From assembly GCF_013409745.1 (NCBI RefSeq), contig NZ_JACCBH010000001.1, forward strand, positions 2,850,492 through 2,914,491: a stretch of DNA of 64,000 nucleotides. The letters run 5' to 3'. Origin of the DNA: Microbacterium pseudoresistens (GTDB lineage: Bacteria > Actinomycetota > Actinomycetes > Actinomycetales > Microbacteriaceae). The notes under the pieces are model-generated. The model saw only the letters and a list, made by a program, of their open reading frames with translations, did not search any database and was not told the origin of the DNA. This document shows positions 9,201-16,898 of the stretch, piece after piece (position 1 is the first letter of the stretch; each line of letters starts with the position of its first letter). The position numbers and the translations under genes were made by a program.

Positions 9201-10184
9201 CCCCTCTCCCGCCAGTACTGGACTGAGGTGTCCTCGCTGGGAGAAGGACTCGAAGAGGCCTATTGGAAGCGAGCTCAGCCCTTCGCTGCGGCCTCTGACG
9301 ATCGGGCGGAGGGCGTTCGGCAGTTCGTTCAACATGGTCGGCCCTGGGAGGCGATGACACTTCTGAGCATCATGCTGCACGAGCATCAGGAACCGGAGAT
9401 CAGTCTCGTCAAGGAGGTGTTCGACGCACTACGTCGAGGAGCGGAGCCTCCCCAGGACACCACGATGAGCGGCTACTACGTCGGCAAACTTCTGGAATAC
9501 ATGGAACAACGGGTGCCCGACGACGACGAGCTCCCAGGCTACGAGTTCATGTTCTTTGAGCTCGTTCACGACCATCAGCCTTCGGGCGCCCTCTATCGGG
9601 CGCTGAGTAAGGATCCCACTGACTTCGTCAACATGGTGAGCGCCATCTTCCGTGCGGAAGGGGAACCCAAGCGAACGCCCACACCGCAGGAGCAGGCCTT
9701 CGCGCACCTATCCTTCTCGGTGCTCCGCAAATGGCGCACGCTCCCCGGACTCGCGGACGACGGGAGTATCGACGCCGACCACCTCACGGAATGGGTACGC
9801 GCCGCCCGCCTTGCCCTCGCGGATTGTGGGCGAGCATCGATCGGCGACGAGCAGATTGGGCAGGTACTTGCCTCGAGCCCTGTTGGGTCAGACGGGGTTT
9901 GGCCAGCCGAAGCCGTTCGGGAGATCATCGAAAACGTTGGCAATGCACGGATCGATACGGGCGTGCACATCGGCAAGACCAATCAACGTGGTGTGACTTC
10001 GCGTGGCGTGTTCGATGGCGGCGATCAGGAACGTGTGCTCGAACAGCAGTACCGGGAGATGGCTAGCAAGATCGCCACACGGTGGCCACGCACGGCTCGC
10101 ATCCTGCGGGGCATCGCGGATAACTATCAGCATGAAGCCCGCCGTAACGACGCAGAAGCGGAACGAATGGGCGACGACGGATAA
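6222..10184 (+). CDS. Large HTH protein with nuclease-like WDG block and STAND-like region (candidate defence protein)
   Basis: 1320 residues. Residues ~9-55 form an excisionase/MerR-type HTH (FLNVRETAKLLGVHENTVRN, then HRFAREEVLRL). Residues ~125-245 carry a conserved block with GWDG (127-130), PVGELRFEFG (141-150), KA (158-159), DYDKR (162-166), FATPRNW (180-186) and LESWL. The D...E...K spacing recalls PD-(D/E)xK nucleases, but E-x-G replaces E-x-K, so nuclease activity is only a guess. From ~255 (PAGFFAAGRTAEGDEL) the sequence resembles a STAND-type NTPase with a decayed P-loop, followed by ~700 residues of helical repeats and no TM. The ATG at 6222 has a -10 box 6 nt upstream. Other long start options add no homology. 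Ends 26 bp from a convergent gene. No named family could be assigned. Confidence 0.8.
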   Translation: MESEDGLKPFLNVRETAKLLGVHENTVRNWVTAGTLVSARVPGSTQHRFAREEVLRLQKERGSSASSVAPALRTDGPELITANELNAWAARDDAKTAFPELMRRLLAVTPGISNLQVRAHEGVAASGWDGTATSAGSAYLPVGELRFEFGTDANPKGKAQSDYDKRVLALPADASSVFVFATPRNWAGGNAWASDRAAEKKFSDVKAIDAHTLESWLQESPSVHRWISERLGYRPRDAQTIERWWQAFQGRTTVALPAGFFAAGRTAEGDELRATLTAAGSGDAILAIQAPWRDEALAFTFAALAAQNDLLYRAIVVTDSAAWQRLAESRSPLILVPLFSDAPDLAAAVDNGHRVILIAEPGDIIRNAKKIELRKIDRATAREALKAVVSDSNKAEAMVALARRSVPALVRSVAREPRFRAPEWVTNTDQAAILAPLVLVGSWANAEGDLAVIERLTGRSRDDIDRLLKSLAGRADAPFVRSGGTWRVTSPAEAALLLLPTLTDGELARWAEVVADVLLTPDPYQGMDAVARLTASTQGTNPTHSETLRKGVADGLALAAASDVELPADLAMQGRVSRLIHDLLQAANADDTGTTWARLASVLPSLAEAAPEVFQDAVELDLDRTDPILRTMFQDSGADTLFGPSSPHPYLLWALETLCWSPTYFGRAAALLGRLSALDPGGRLSNRPIESLQNVAAGWLPQSGASVDDKLAVIARLMQREPDVGWKLALGVWPESHAVAFQPHSPTYRDWSPIRQSVTYADWGHFVHELVILVTAAAGTDAARWKELVPQIDELPPQERVAVLAKLREVIGAQDWSSEDVYAVWETLSSEADRHEEYSDAEWAMPAEDVVTFRELADALAPTQDGRRFSSLFDWRAHVPNLKLGDEGYDIELARLQREALDHVLVLGSDALRSLTIDVKTPHVVGRLLAGTANAPDQEILGWLSSSEPNLNQAALNYVSVKIHEGGMQWLKEAFASPALQEAEAREILMAAVPLSRQYWTEVSSLGEGLEEAYWKRAQPFAAASDDRAEGVRQFVQHGRPWEAMTLLSIMLHEHQEPEISLVKEVFDALRRGAEPPQDTTMSGYYVGKLLEYMEQRVPDDDELPGYEFMFFELVHDHQPSGALYRALSKDPTDFVNMVSAIFRAEGEPKRTPTPQEQAFAHLSFSVLRKWRTLPGLADDGSIDADHLTEWVRAARLALADCGRASIGDEQIGQVLASSPVGSDGVWPAEAVREIIENVGNARIDTGVHIGKTNQRGVTSRGVFDGGDQERVLEQQYREMASKIATRWPRTARILRGIADNYQHEARRNDAEAERMGDDG

Positions 10185-10209
10185 GGCTCGCCTCCTCTAC
10201 CACGATGAA

Positions 10210-11322
10210 TCACTGGGACGCTTCCGCGATCAACTTCCGCACGACTCGATCCACGCCGGAAAGATCCCGCCGACTGGCTGGCTCCGCCAATCGGTCATGT
10301 CGCTCAAGCACTTCGATGTCGTCGAGCGTCTCGATCCACTTTCGGATGACCTCCGGATCGGACTTGACGGGGTGCATCGCGAGGGTCTCGGCTAGTTCGT
10401 CACGTATGAAGTCAGCTTGAATGTGTTGCGACGAGCGGGCGGCCGCGGGGACATGACCGGCGGCCAAGAGGGCGGCAGGGAGGTCAACGTGCCCGACGGT
10501 GGTGTCGAGTTGGGGCGGCAACGGGTCGACGTCGTGGTATCCAAGAATCAAGTGCGGAATCGCGATGGTGCGTACCCACTCTTCGATCTCCCCGAGCTCC
10601 GTCATGAGAACGTGCCAGGTTCCGCTGTGCGGTCGCTGGATTGACACCTTCGGCCAGATCGAGAGCGGCACGTACTTATCACGCGGGCCGCTCGCCAGGA
10701 CATCACCTGCCACGAGCGGCCGATCTTCGCCGGTCGGCAGAACAAGCGTCGGGTCCTGCCAGTCGGGGATGACGGCGCCGATCAGCGTCGCCGCAACTGC
10801 GGGCGTGCGATGTTTGGCGAGGTTGGTGTGTTCAGCGAGAACGCGTAGCGGATGCTGGTCGACGTCGCGGCGGCGGTACGGCTGCAAATCCCGAATCCTG
10901 CCAACCAGCACTGAGCCAGTACGAAATGATTCCAGTTCCGGACGACGACGACCCTCCAGCCACTTCTTGAAATCGTCCTCCGTCAGACAGGCCGGCATCT
11001 CAATTCGCCGAGCCTCCTCCTCGGTGAGTCCTCGTCCGAGCTGGTACTCGACATCGGCGAAGATCGTGTGCTCGATCGCGGCTCGAATCTGCGTCAGAGC
11101 ATCTGCAGCAAACCGCGCCACTGCAGAAGGAAGCACCGCGACGCCGGCCACGGTGACGTGCGCGGAATCACCGTCCGCAACGTTGGCAAGCTCAAGCGGT
11201 CCGGGCTTGAGGTAATCGAAGAGCACCTCCCCTGCCTGGGCGATGAGGCTATCGGCGTGGGCAAGCGTGTAGGAGACATGCTGCTGGTGGAGCGGCAGCC
11301 ACGAGTAGTCAGGTTGAGCCAT
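10210..11322 (-). CDS. Hypothetical protein (370 aa) of the element
   Basis: 370 residues from ATG 11322, with no membrane segment. I do not recognise it. The first ~100 residues look helical (HVSYTLAHADSLIAQAGEVL, ARFAADALTQIRAAIEHTIF); the centre is beta-rich with GSVLVGRIRDLQPY and KHRTPAVAATLIGAVIPDW; the C-terminal third is helical and acidic. The LNEVRAALEH-like helix followed later by KHR is seen in uncharacterised actinobacterial proteins of similar size. It starts 21 bp after the stop of a 46-codon gene and is probably co-transcribed with it. Convergent with the large HTH gene. Confidence 0.7.
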   Translation of the reverse strand: MAQPDYSWLPLHQQHVSYTLAHADSLIAQAGEVLFDYLKPGPLELANVADGDSAHVTVAGVAVLPSAVARFAADALTQIRAAIEHTIFADVEYQLGRGLTEEEARRIEMPACLTEDDFKKWLEGRRRPELESFRTGSVLVGRIRDLQPYRRRDVDQHPLRVLAEHTNLAKHRTPAVAATLIGAVIPDWQDPTLVLPTGEDRPLVAGDVLASGPRDKYVPLSIWPKVSIQRPHSGTWHVLMTELGEIEEWVRTIAIPHLILGYHDVDPLPPQLDTTVGHVDLPAALLAAGHVPAAARSSQHIQADFIRDELAETLAMHPVKSDPEVIRKWIETLDDIEVLERHDRLAEPASRRDLSGVDRVVRKLIAEASQ

Positions 11323-11343
11323 CTGCCGGCCAGAAGGGCAGAA

Positions 11344-11484
11344 TTACTTGAACGGATCGAGGTCGTCGAGCAACTTGTCGACCTCGCGATCGGTCGCGCC
11401 CTGAATGAGACGCTCCTTGTCGGCCCTACCCGCGCCTGCCGGAACTGGTACCTCGAACTTCCGCTCGATCTCTTCGTTGGGCAT
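11344..11484 (-). CDS. 46-aa small protein upstream of the 370-aa gene
   Basis: ATG 11484 to TAA 11344. The product is short and highly charged: it starts MPNEEIERKFEVPVPAGAG and ends REVDKLLDDLDPFK. The sequence has no low-complexity bias and its coding frame clearly fits better than the alternatives. The C-terminal acidic amphipathic tail and the 21-bp gap to the next gene suggest a small partner of the 370-aa protein. The ribosome-binding site is weak (GACGAG). No family recognised. Confidence 0.6.
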   Translation of the reverse strand: MPNEEIERKFEVPVPAGAGRADKERLIQGATDREVDKLLDDLDPFK

Positions 11485-11816
11485 TGGGTCTCGTCTCGTT
11501 GGGTGGATCTACTTCTCGCTCAATCATCCACCCGTCCCCCGACAACGTCGTGAGACGTGTCTGCGTCGCCCCTCCGGCGGATACAAGTCCGACCTCTTGT
11601 AACTCCGATTCGGGCGGAGGTGCCCAGCACGACGTCGACGATCTGACCGAATTGGCGGGCGCGGTCCCGCGAGAATCCGCCGGGAATCCAAGTCTTGACC
11701 GCTGCTCGCACGCTCTGGACCTCGCTGATCCTTGAGGCGTTAGGGATGTCAGGCTGACCTGGGTCCGCGGTGGCAACATCGACGTCAACAGCACCGTCGC
11801 CAAGAGCTAACGGCAC
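11426..11816 (-). pseudogene. Possible frameshifted small gene divergent from the Mrr-STAND gene
   Basis: From a GTG at 11816 the frame reads as a plausible protein (VDVDVATADPGQPDIP, RISEVQSVRAAVKTWIPGGF, ARQFGQIVDVVLGTSA). It then turns into Arg-rich nonsense and stops at 11520. In the neighbouring frame, from about 11613, plausible sequence resumes (SELQEVGLVSAGGATQTRL, LSGDGWMIEREVDPPNE) and runs to 11426, overlapping the 46-aa gene. One extra base near 11613 would explain this. It could be a decayed gene, a sequencing error, or a programmed shift; alternatively one or both frames are spurious. No family recognised. Confidence 0.3.
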
Positions 11817-11877
11817 GAGGTCAACGCGAGCCCGGAATGTAACTCCGACCAGCCAGCTTGTGTGGGACGGTAATGGT

Positions 11878-14172
11878 GTGCCGGACTATGACTTTCGTTC
11901 CCTGTCGCCCATCGACTTCGAAGCCTTCACCCGCGACCTTCTAAATGCAGAGCTGGGGGTGAACTTCGTCGACTATGGGGTCGGTCCGGACGGCGGCGTG
12001 GATCTGAGAGACAACGTGCGGCAGATCGTCGCCCAGTGCAAACATCGCCCGGACGCATCGAAACGTGCATTGCTTACTTCCGCGCAGCGCGAAGCCCACA
12101 AGCTCTCTCATGCGTCGATGAAAGAGTACCTATTCGTCACATCGGCCAGCGTTTCGCCTGATGCGGAGGACGAGCTTCGGGAAGCGCTGAGGCCACTTCC
12201 TGTTGGGACGTCAGGCATCTGGCATAGAGGGGCGCTCAACGGCGCGCTCGCGCGCCACAAGAGCGTCGAGGAGCGCGCGTTCAAGCTCTGGCTGTCGAGT
12301 GCCATTGCGCTCGATGAGATCGTCTCGGCGGCGCAGTGGCAGCGAAGCGAAGAGCTTCTGCAGCGCGTGACCGATCGCGTCAAGCTCTATGTGCGGACTC
12401 CGACCTTTCATGAAGCTCTTCAGAAGCTCACGGAAGAGCATGTCGTGTTAATCTCGGGCCCACCCGGCGTCGGCAAGAGCACGCTGGCGGAGATCCTGCT
12501 GCTGACGCTCTGGCATCAGGGTTGGACGGTCATCAACATCGCCTCCGATGTCGACGAAGCGTGGCGTCATATGCGTTCCACTGAGCGCATCGTCTTCTTC
12601 TATGACGACTTCCTCGGGCAGACCAGCACGGCAGAGCTTCAGAAGAACGAAGGGGCGGGCATCGCAAGCCTGATCGACAAGATCAGCCGCGCTGGAAGCA
12701 ATCACTACCTGGTACTGACCAGCCGCGAGCAGATCCTCAACGTCGCGAGGACCGGTGGCGATGACCGAATCCGAAGGATGGTGCAAGCGCGGGAAACTGT
12801 GAGGATTGAGCTCGGGGAAATCGATCGCTTCGATCGCGCGCGCATGCTCTTCAACCACCTGTACTTCGGATTCACGGCGTCAGAGGATCGATCCGATCTC
12901 GCGACCGATGCTCGATATCTTCGTGTCATCGATCACCCCGGATTCAATCCGCGAATTCTCGAGTCAGTGGTGATGCGACAGAAGCACCAGAACATCGATG
13001 AATTCTACGAGGCTATCTTCCACGCACTCGACCATCCAGATGACATTTGGGCAGGTAGCTTCCGACAACTGTCGACCGTCTCAACGATGATTCTCATGCA
13101 GCTTGCCCTCTCCCCTTTCGGCTCCATGCGGCTTGATGTTCTCCGGGAGGCGGTTCGCCCTACAGATCCACGCGACTGGATCTCGGCACTGCGGGTGCTG
13201 GAAGGCACCTGGATCAGGCTCCTCCCCGAGCAAGGCGAGGCGCTCGATGCAAGTCTCTACGACCCCAGCCGTCGCGACTTTCTCCTTGATCTGGTGGCCG
13301 AGTCGGCATACTTCGAGAGCGTTCTAGAGCGAGTGTCAACGCTCACGCAGTGGCTGTATTTCTGTCGTCTGGGGCGTCTCGTCCCTGGGGTCACGATCGT
13401 CAAGGAGTCCGCAACCAGCGATGCTATCCAGGCCATCCTCAATGATCGCGCACATGATCTCGACCGACTGACGGCAGACATCGCGTCGCGCAACTTCGCC
13501 GCTATCGCACGGGTGGAGGCTGCCGGACAAAAGAAGAGGCAGTCCGCCGTCGGGTTCGTGTACACGACGTCCGTGCTCACTGATCGCTGCGAGGCGCTTG
13601 CCGCTTTGGCGCATCTGTCCGCAAAGCTCCCCGCGCCCATGCCGCTCTCCGAGGGCTGTCTGCAGGAGGAACTCCAACCCCTGCTGTCTGCGCTTCCCTC
13701 CGCCCAGATCCCGCCCGAATCGGGAGAGATCTTTCGACTGAGCCTCGCTCTCGTCACGGAATCTTCTCCGATGTGGGCAATCGAGGCAGCGATGGATCTC
13801 GCCGACTTCGCATTCGAGAACTGCACCAATGCGGATGACCTAGAACTCTATTCGCGGCTGCCGGACTGGTTTCGTGATGGCGTTTATCGAGAACGCGGGT
13901 CATCTGCCCTTCGCCTGGCCTTGGAAAACGAGTTGGAGTACATCTCTCAACAGGATGACCCGGAAGTGATGGCGAGCTGGCTGGACCAAGTCTGCGGGAT
14001 CGCCGATAGTCATGGAGTGTCACTCTGGGTAGATGAGCTCCGCGAAAAGATCGATACGCTGCCTCGGGAACAGCCGTCGACGCGCATTGATGTTCCTCGA
14101 ACGGGTACCGCAACTTTCTCCGCCGGGAGCGATGAAGACATGCGAGCCCTGTTCAGCAAACTCAACGCATAG
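11878..14172 (+). CDS. Mrr-like nuclease / STAND NTPase fusion (candidate antiphage protein)
   Basis: 764 residues. Residues 3-130 are an Mrr-type restriction-endonuclease domain: DYDFRSLSPIDFEAFTRDLL, the GPDGGVD loop (36-42; metal-binding Asp) and QCKH (53-56; catalytic Q-x-K). A STAND NTPase domain follows, of the nSTAND3 type by appearance: Walker A GPPGVGKST at 194-202 and Walker B IVFFYDDFLG at 238-247, with a sensor-like YLVLTSRE. The C-terminal ~450 residues are helical without obvious TPR. Known families of this layout sense phage proteins and cleave DNA (Avs-like); that role is inferred. The GTG at 11878 is preferred because the family typically starts at PDYDF; an ATG at 11770 would add a low-complexity tail overlapping the divergent frame. 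Confidence 0.87.
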   Translation: MPDYDFRSLSPIDFEAFTRDLLNAELGVNFVDYGVGPDGGVDLRDNVRQIVAQCKHRPDASKRALLTSAQREAHKLSHASMKEYLFVTSASVSPDAEDELREALRPLPVGTSGIWHRGALNGALARHKSVEERAFKLWLSSAIALDEIVSAAQWQRSEELLQRVTDRVKLYVRTPTFHEALQKLTEEHVVLISGPPGVGKSTLAEILLLTLWHQGWTVINIASDVDEAWRHMRSTERIVFFYDDFLGQTSTAELQKNEGAGIASLIDKISRAGSNHYLVLTSREQILNVARTGGDDRIRRMVQARETVRIELGEIDRFDRARMLFNHLYFGFTASEDRSDLATDARYLRVIDHPGFNPRILESVVMRQKHQNIDEFYEAIFHALDHPDDIWAGSFRQLSTVSTMILMQLALSPFGSMRLDVLREAVRPTDPRDWISALRVLEGTWIRLLPEQGEALDASLYDPSRRDFLLDLVAESAYFESVLERVSTLTQWLYFCRLGRLVPGVTIVKESATSDAIQAILNDRAHDLDRLTADIASRNFAAIARVEAAGQKKRQSAVGFVYTTSVLTDRCEALAALAHLSAKLPAPMPLSEGCLQEELQPLLSALPSAQIPPESGEIFRLSLALVTESSPMWAIEAAMDLADFAFENCTNADDLELYSRLPDWFRDGVYRERGSSALRLALENELEYISQQDDPEVMASWLDQVCGIADSHGVSLWVDELREKIDTLPREQPSTRIDVPRTGTATFSAGSDEDMRALFSKLNA

Positions 14173-14799
14173 AGCCCTCCGATGCGGCACGTCGCCGTCT
14201 GCGGCCGGTTCCAACACACAGCCGCAGCATGATGTGGGGGCGAACGTCCAGCGAATAGGCACAACATGAGCCGTGGCAGGCCCGGACGGGACTACGGCCA
14301 GATAGTGATCACCGCACGTCAACGTGTGCCCACACGCCGAGTTCGAGAATGTGTTCCATGACGTCCAAACCGACCGAGAACGCACCAGCGTCGTTGTGCC
14401 CTGACAGGCTTGTGGGCGAGCCGATCCTCAGGTGCTCGAGCAAGCGAGCCGATTGGAACCCCTCGATCGATACAGATGTGAGTCTCATCGCCTACCCCTG
14501 TTCTAGTTCGCGCACCACTGGCCGCGCTGGACCGAACACATCGGCTCGCACGACGCAGGCTTGGTTGTGGTGAGGGTGTGTCGAGCCCGCTTGTACGCTA
14601 CCCACTGATTGTCCGAACCTCACACGCATGATCAAGACGGCCGAGGAGGTTGCATGGATCACGGAGATCCTGGATTCCCACCGTTGACCTGCCGATGCCC
14701 GGCCATCCACGCATCCGGCTAGGCGCGCGACACGCTCAGCCCGCCGCGTCCTCGCGGAGAGCATTGTGTTCGCAGGGATGTGGGGAGATCCTCGATCGG
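14173..14799. other. Non-coding segment between the Mrr-STAND gene and the integrase
   Basis: About 630 bp with several short frames on both strands, none with a recognisable domain, credible start or balanced composition. A directionality factor gene might be expected here, but none can be supported. A GGGGAGATC sequence at 14782-14790 is the likely ribosome-binding site of the integrase. Confidence 0.5.
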
Positions 14800-15945
14800 A
14801 TGACTGTTCATCATTCCGTCTTGCCATCGTTCGGAGTTCCCCTCCACCTCGACGCCCTCCGCCGCGGTTCACGGATCCGCGCCCGGGTCCGCTGGACCGA
14901 TCCGCTCTCGCGGAAGCGCGGAAGTCGCTCTGTCACGGTCGATGATGACTTCGCCGCACAGGAATTCTTCGAACTCATGCGCACGAGTTCGAACCGAACC
15001 ATCGATCCGCTCATCACTCTTAACGGCTACACGCGTTCGATCGGGGATCGGTTCCTTCGTGGGGTCGATCCAACATCGACTGCAGCCGGATACCGAGCCG
15101 GGCTCCGGCTCAGGGTCCTCCCCGCGCTGGGCGACACCCGCCTTCGCGACATCACGACGGGGCGCGTCGACCGAGCGATCGACAGTTGGGAGACGACCCA
15201 TTCCCGCTCCACGCTCAAGAACACGATCGCCGCGCTGACGCGGGTGCTCGACGAAGCGGTGCGCGATGACCTCATCCCTCGGAATCCCGTGCGCGACCGC
15301 GCCGACAGGCGCTATCGCCCGAACACGGAGCTTCCGCACGCGAAGCTGATTCCTACGCCCGATGATGTCGCGCGGATCGCTGCGGCCTGCGCTGACATCC
15401 GTCGAAGCTACGGCGACCACGTCATGCTCAGCGCATTTCTGGCCGCACGCAGCTCGGAAGTAGGCGGGCTCCTCGTCGGCGACGTCGACTGGGCGAGCAA
15501 AGTCGTCACGATCGAAAGGCAGTGCTTCCCCGGCGCTGGCCGCCTGAACATCAAACCCCCGAAAGGTCGTCGCGCCCGCCGCGTGCCGATCATCGAACCG
15601 CTCGAGCCCGTGCTGCGCAGGCTCACAACGCGACGGTCGCGCAACCTGCCACTGTTGCGCGGGCCGCGCGGTGGTGTCATCACGACCGCAGCATTGCGTG
15701 ACGCAACCGGTTGGGACGAACTGGTTGCGTCTTTGGGATTGCGAGGGTTGCGCCGTCACGACCTCCGACATGCAGGCGCCACTTGGTTCGCGAACGCCGG
15801 CGTTCCGATCCACGTTGTGAGCCACATCCTCGGGCATGCGTCAGTCGAGACGACGCGTGCGTACCTACACACTGATGACACCGCTCTGCAGAACGCTGCA
15901 GCACGAATGAACGAGCACCTTCGGGAGGCCGCGATGAGCAGCTAG
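14800..15945 (+). CDS. int: Tyrosine-type site-specific integrase
   Basis: 381 residues from ATG 14800; an in-frame extension to 14650 is unlike protein sequence. The N-terminal part (about 15-80) is a short arm-binding-like region. The core-binding SAM-like domain contains STAAGYRAGLRLRVLPALGD, and the catalytic domain holds the R-H-R-H-Y set: Arg in AARSSEVGGLL, His/Arg in RRHDLRHAGATWF, His in ILGHASVETT and nucleophile Tyr in RAYLHTD. It catalyses integration and excision of the element at tRNA-Pro. It sits next to attR, reading outward, and is followed by a terminator hairpin. Composition resembles the flanking genome more than the cargo does. Confidence 0.95.
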   Translation: MTVHHSVLPSFGVPLHLDALRRGSRIRARVRWTDPLSRKRGSRSVTVDDDFAAQEFFELMRTSSNRTIDPLITLNGYTRSIGDRFLRGVDPTSTAAGYRAGLRLRVLPALGDTRLRDITTGRVDRAIDSWETTHSRSTLKNTIAALTRVLDEAVRDDLIPRNPVRDRADRRYRPNTELPHAKLIPTPDDVARIAAACADIRRSYGDHVMLSAFLAARSSEVGGLLVGDVDWASKVVTIERQCFPGAGRLNIKPPKGRRARRVPIIEPLEPVLRRLTTRRSRNLPLLRGPRGGVITTAALRDATGWDELVASLGLRGLRRHDLRHAGATWFANAGVPIHVVSHILGHASVETTRAYLHTDDTALQNAAARMNEHLREAAMSS

Positions 15946-15951
15946 AAACGC

Positions 15952-15987
15952 CTGAACCCCTTGGCCATGTCGAGTCAAGGGGTTCAG
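15952..15987 (+). terminator. Integrase transcription terminator
   Basis: A perfect 12-bp stem, CTGAACCCCTTG (15952-15963) with CAAGGGGTTCAG (15976-15987), and a 12-nt loop, 7 nt after the integrase stop codon. A T-rich stretch (15997-16000) follows a few bases later. The stem sequence CAAGGGGTTC resembles part of the tRNA-Pro anticodon/variable region, perhaps by chance. Confidence 0.7.
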
Positions 15988-15988
15988 T

Positions 15989-16008
15989 GGGTACAATTTT
16001 GGGTACAA
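15989..16008 (+). repeat. Direct repeat pair near attR, possible integrase arm sites
   Basis: GGGTACAA occurs at 15989-15996 and 16001-16008 (12-bp period), about 65-85 bp inside attR. The position mirrors the repeat pair near attL. The role as integrase or excisionase binding sites is inferred from location only. Confidence 0.4.
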
Positions 16009-16039
16009 GACCGGCGCGAACACCGATCTCACGACCTCA

Positions 16040-16068
16040 AGAAAATACCTTCTGATCGGGTATTTTCT
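16040..16068 (-). terminator. Terminator of tRNA-Pro supplied by the element
   Basis: A 10-bp perfect stem (16040-16049 with 16059-16068; AGAAAATACC and GGTATTTTCT) with a 9-nt loop lies just 3' of the tRNA-Pro gene on its own strand. The AT-rich arms end in TTTTCTT in the direction of tRNA transcription. It replaces the hairpin displaced to 2272-2309. Confidence 0.65.
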
Positions 16069-16071
16069 CTC

Positions 16072-16148
<77 letters not shown>

Positions 16149-16276
16149 CTGCTCGCGCTGGCGCGCAGGCAACTCATCCATCCTAACCGACGCGAAACCG
16201 GCCTGCGAACCACGGATGCTGCGGGCGCGCCGCCCTCGGCGTTGTCGATGTCGGAGGCGCGGCGTAGCGTTCCCGC

Positions 16277-16855
16277 ATGGTCACGATCACGACGAAGACG
16301 GCGACGATCGCCGAATGGGATGACGTTCAGAAGGCGCTCACCGGAGGCGGCGACGGCGCCAGCTGCCAGTGCATCTGGCCGATGATCCCGAACAAGGAAT
16401 GGCAGGCGAGCACGCGCGACGAGCGCAAGCAGATGCTGCGGGCAGAGGTCGCTGCGACGCCGTCGCCGGGCATCGTCGCCTACGTCGACGGCGAGGCAGC
16501 GGGATGGGTCCGCGTAGGCCCGCGCCCCGCGCAGCAGCGCCTCGGCCGCACCCGTGCCATCGCCGCCGCCACACAGGAGCCGCTCGACGACGCGAGCGTC
16601 TGGGCAGTGAGCTGCTTCTCGGTGCGCCGCGAGCATCGCCGCAAGGGCGTGACCACCGCTCTGCTCGACGCCGCCGTCGCCTATGCGAAGGAGTCGGGGG
16701 CGCGGATCATCGAGGGCTACCCGATCGACACCTCGGCGGTGAAGACCAGCAGCAACGACCTCTTCCACGGCGCACTCTCCACATTCACGAACGCGGGGTT
16801 CACACCCGACGGCGAGCTCAAACCCGGCCGCACCCTGGTGACCTTCGAGGTCTGA
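16277..16855 (+). CDS. GNAT family N-acetyltransferase
   Basis: 192 residues. The acetyl-CoA-binding core is visible as VWAVSCFSVRREHRRKGV (beta4 strand then the R/Q-x-x-G-x-A/V-like RRKGVTTALL loop), followed by the alpha helix AAVAYAKESGARIIEGYPID. The N-terminal part contains the CQCIWP segment seen in a subgroup of small actinobacterial GNATs. The substrate is unknown. It is the first host gene after the element, on the opposite strand to tRNA-Pro. Confidence 0.85.
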   Translation: MVTITTKTATIAEWDDVQKALTGGGDGASCQCIWPMIPNKEWQASTRDERKQMLRAEVAATPSPGIVAYVDGEAAGWVRVGPRPAQQRLGRTRAIAAATQEPLDDASVWAVSCFSVRREHRRKGVTTALLDAAVAYAKESGARIIEGYPIDTSAVKTSSNDLFHGALSTFTNAGFTPDGELKPGRTLVTFEV

Positions 16856-16898
16856 CGCGCCCGGCGTCGATACCCGCGTCCGCTTCTACGATGGAGGA

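Noticed and set aside
11770..11877. Earlier ATG for the Mrr-STAND gene
   Set aside because: The added residues are low-complexity Ser/Thr/Arg, there is no ribosome-binding site, and they overlap a divergent coding-like frame.
14349..14573. 74-codon plus-strand frame between the Mrr-STAND gene and the integrase
   Set aside because: No domain, poor composition and no ribosome-binding site; it could not be supported as an excisionase or any other gene.
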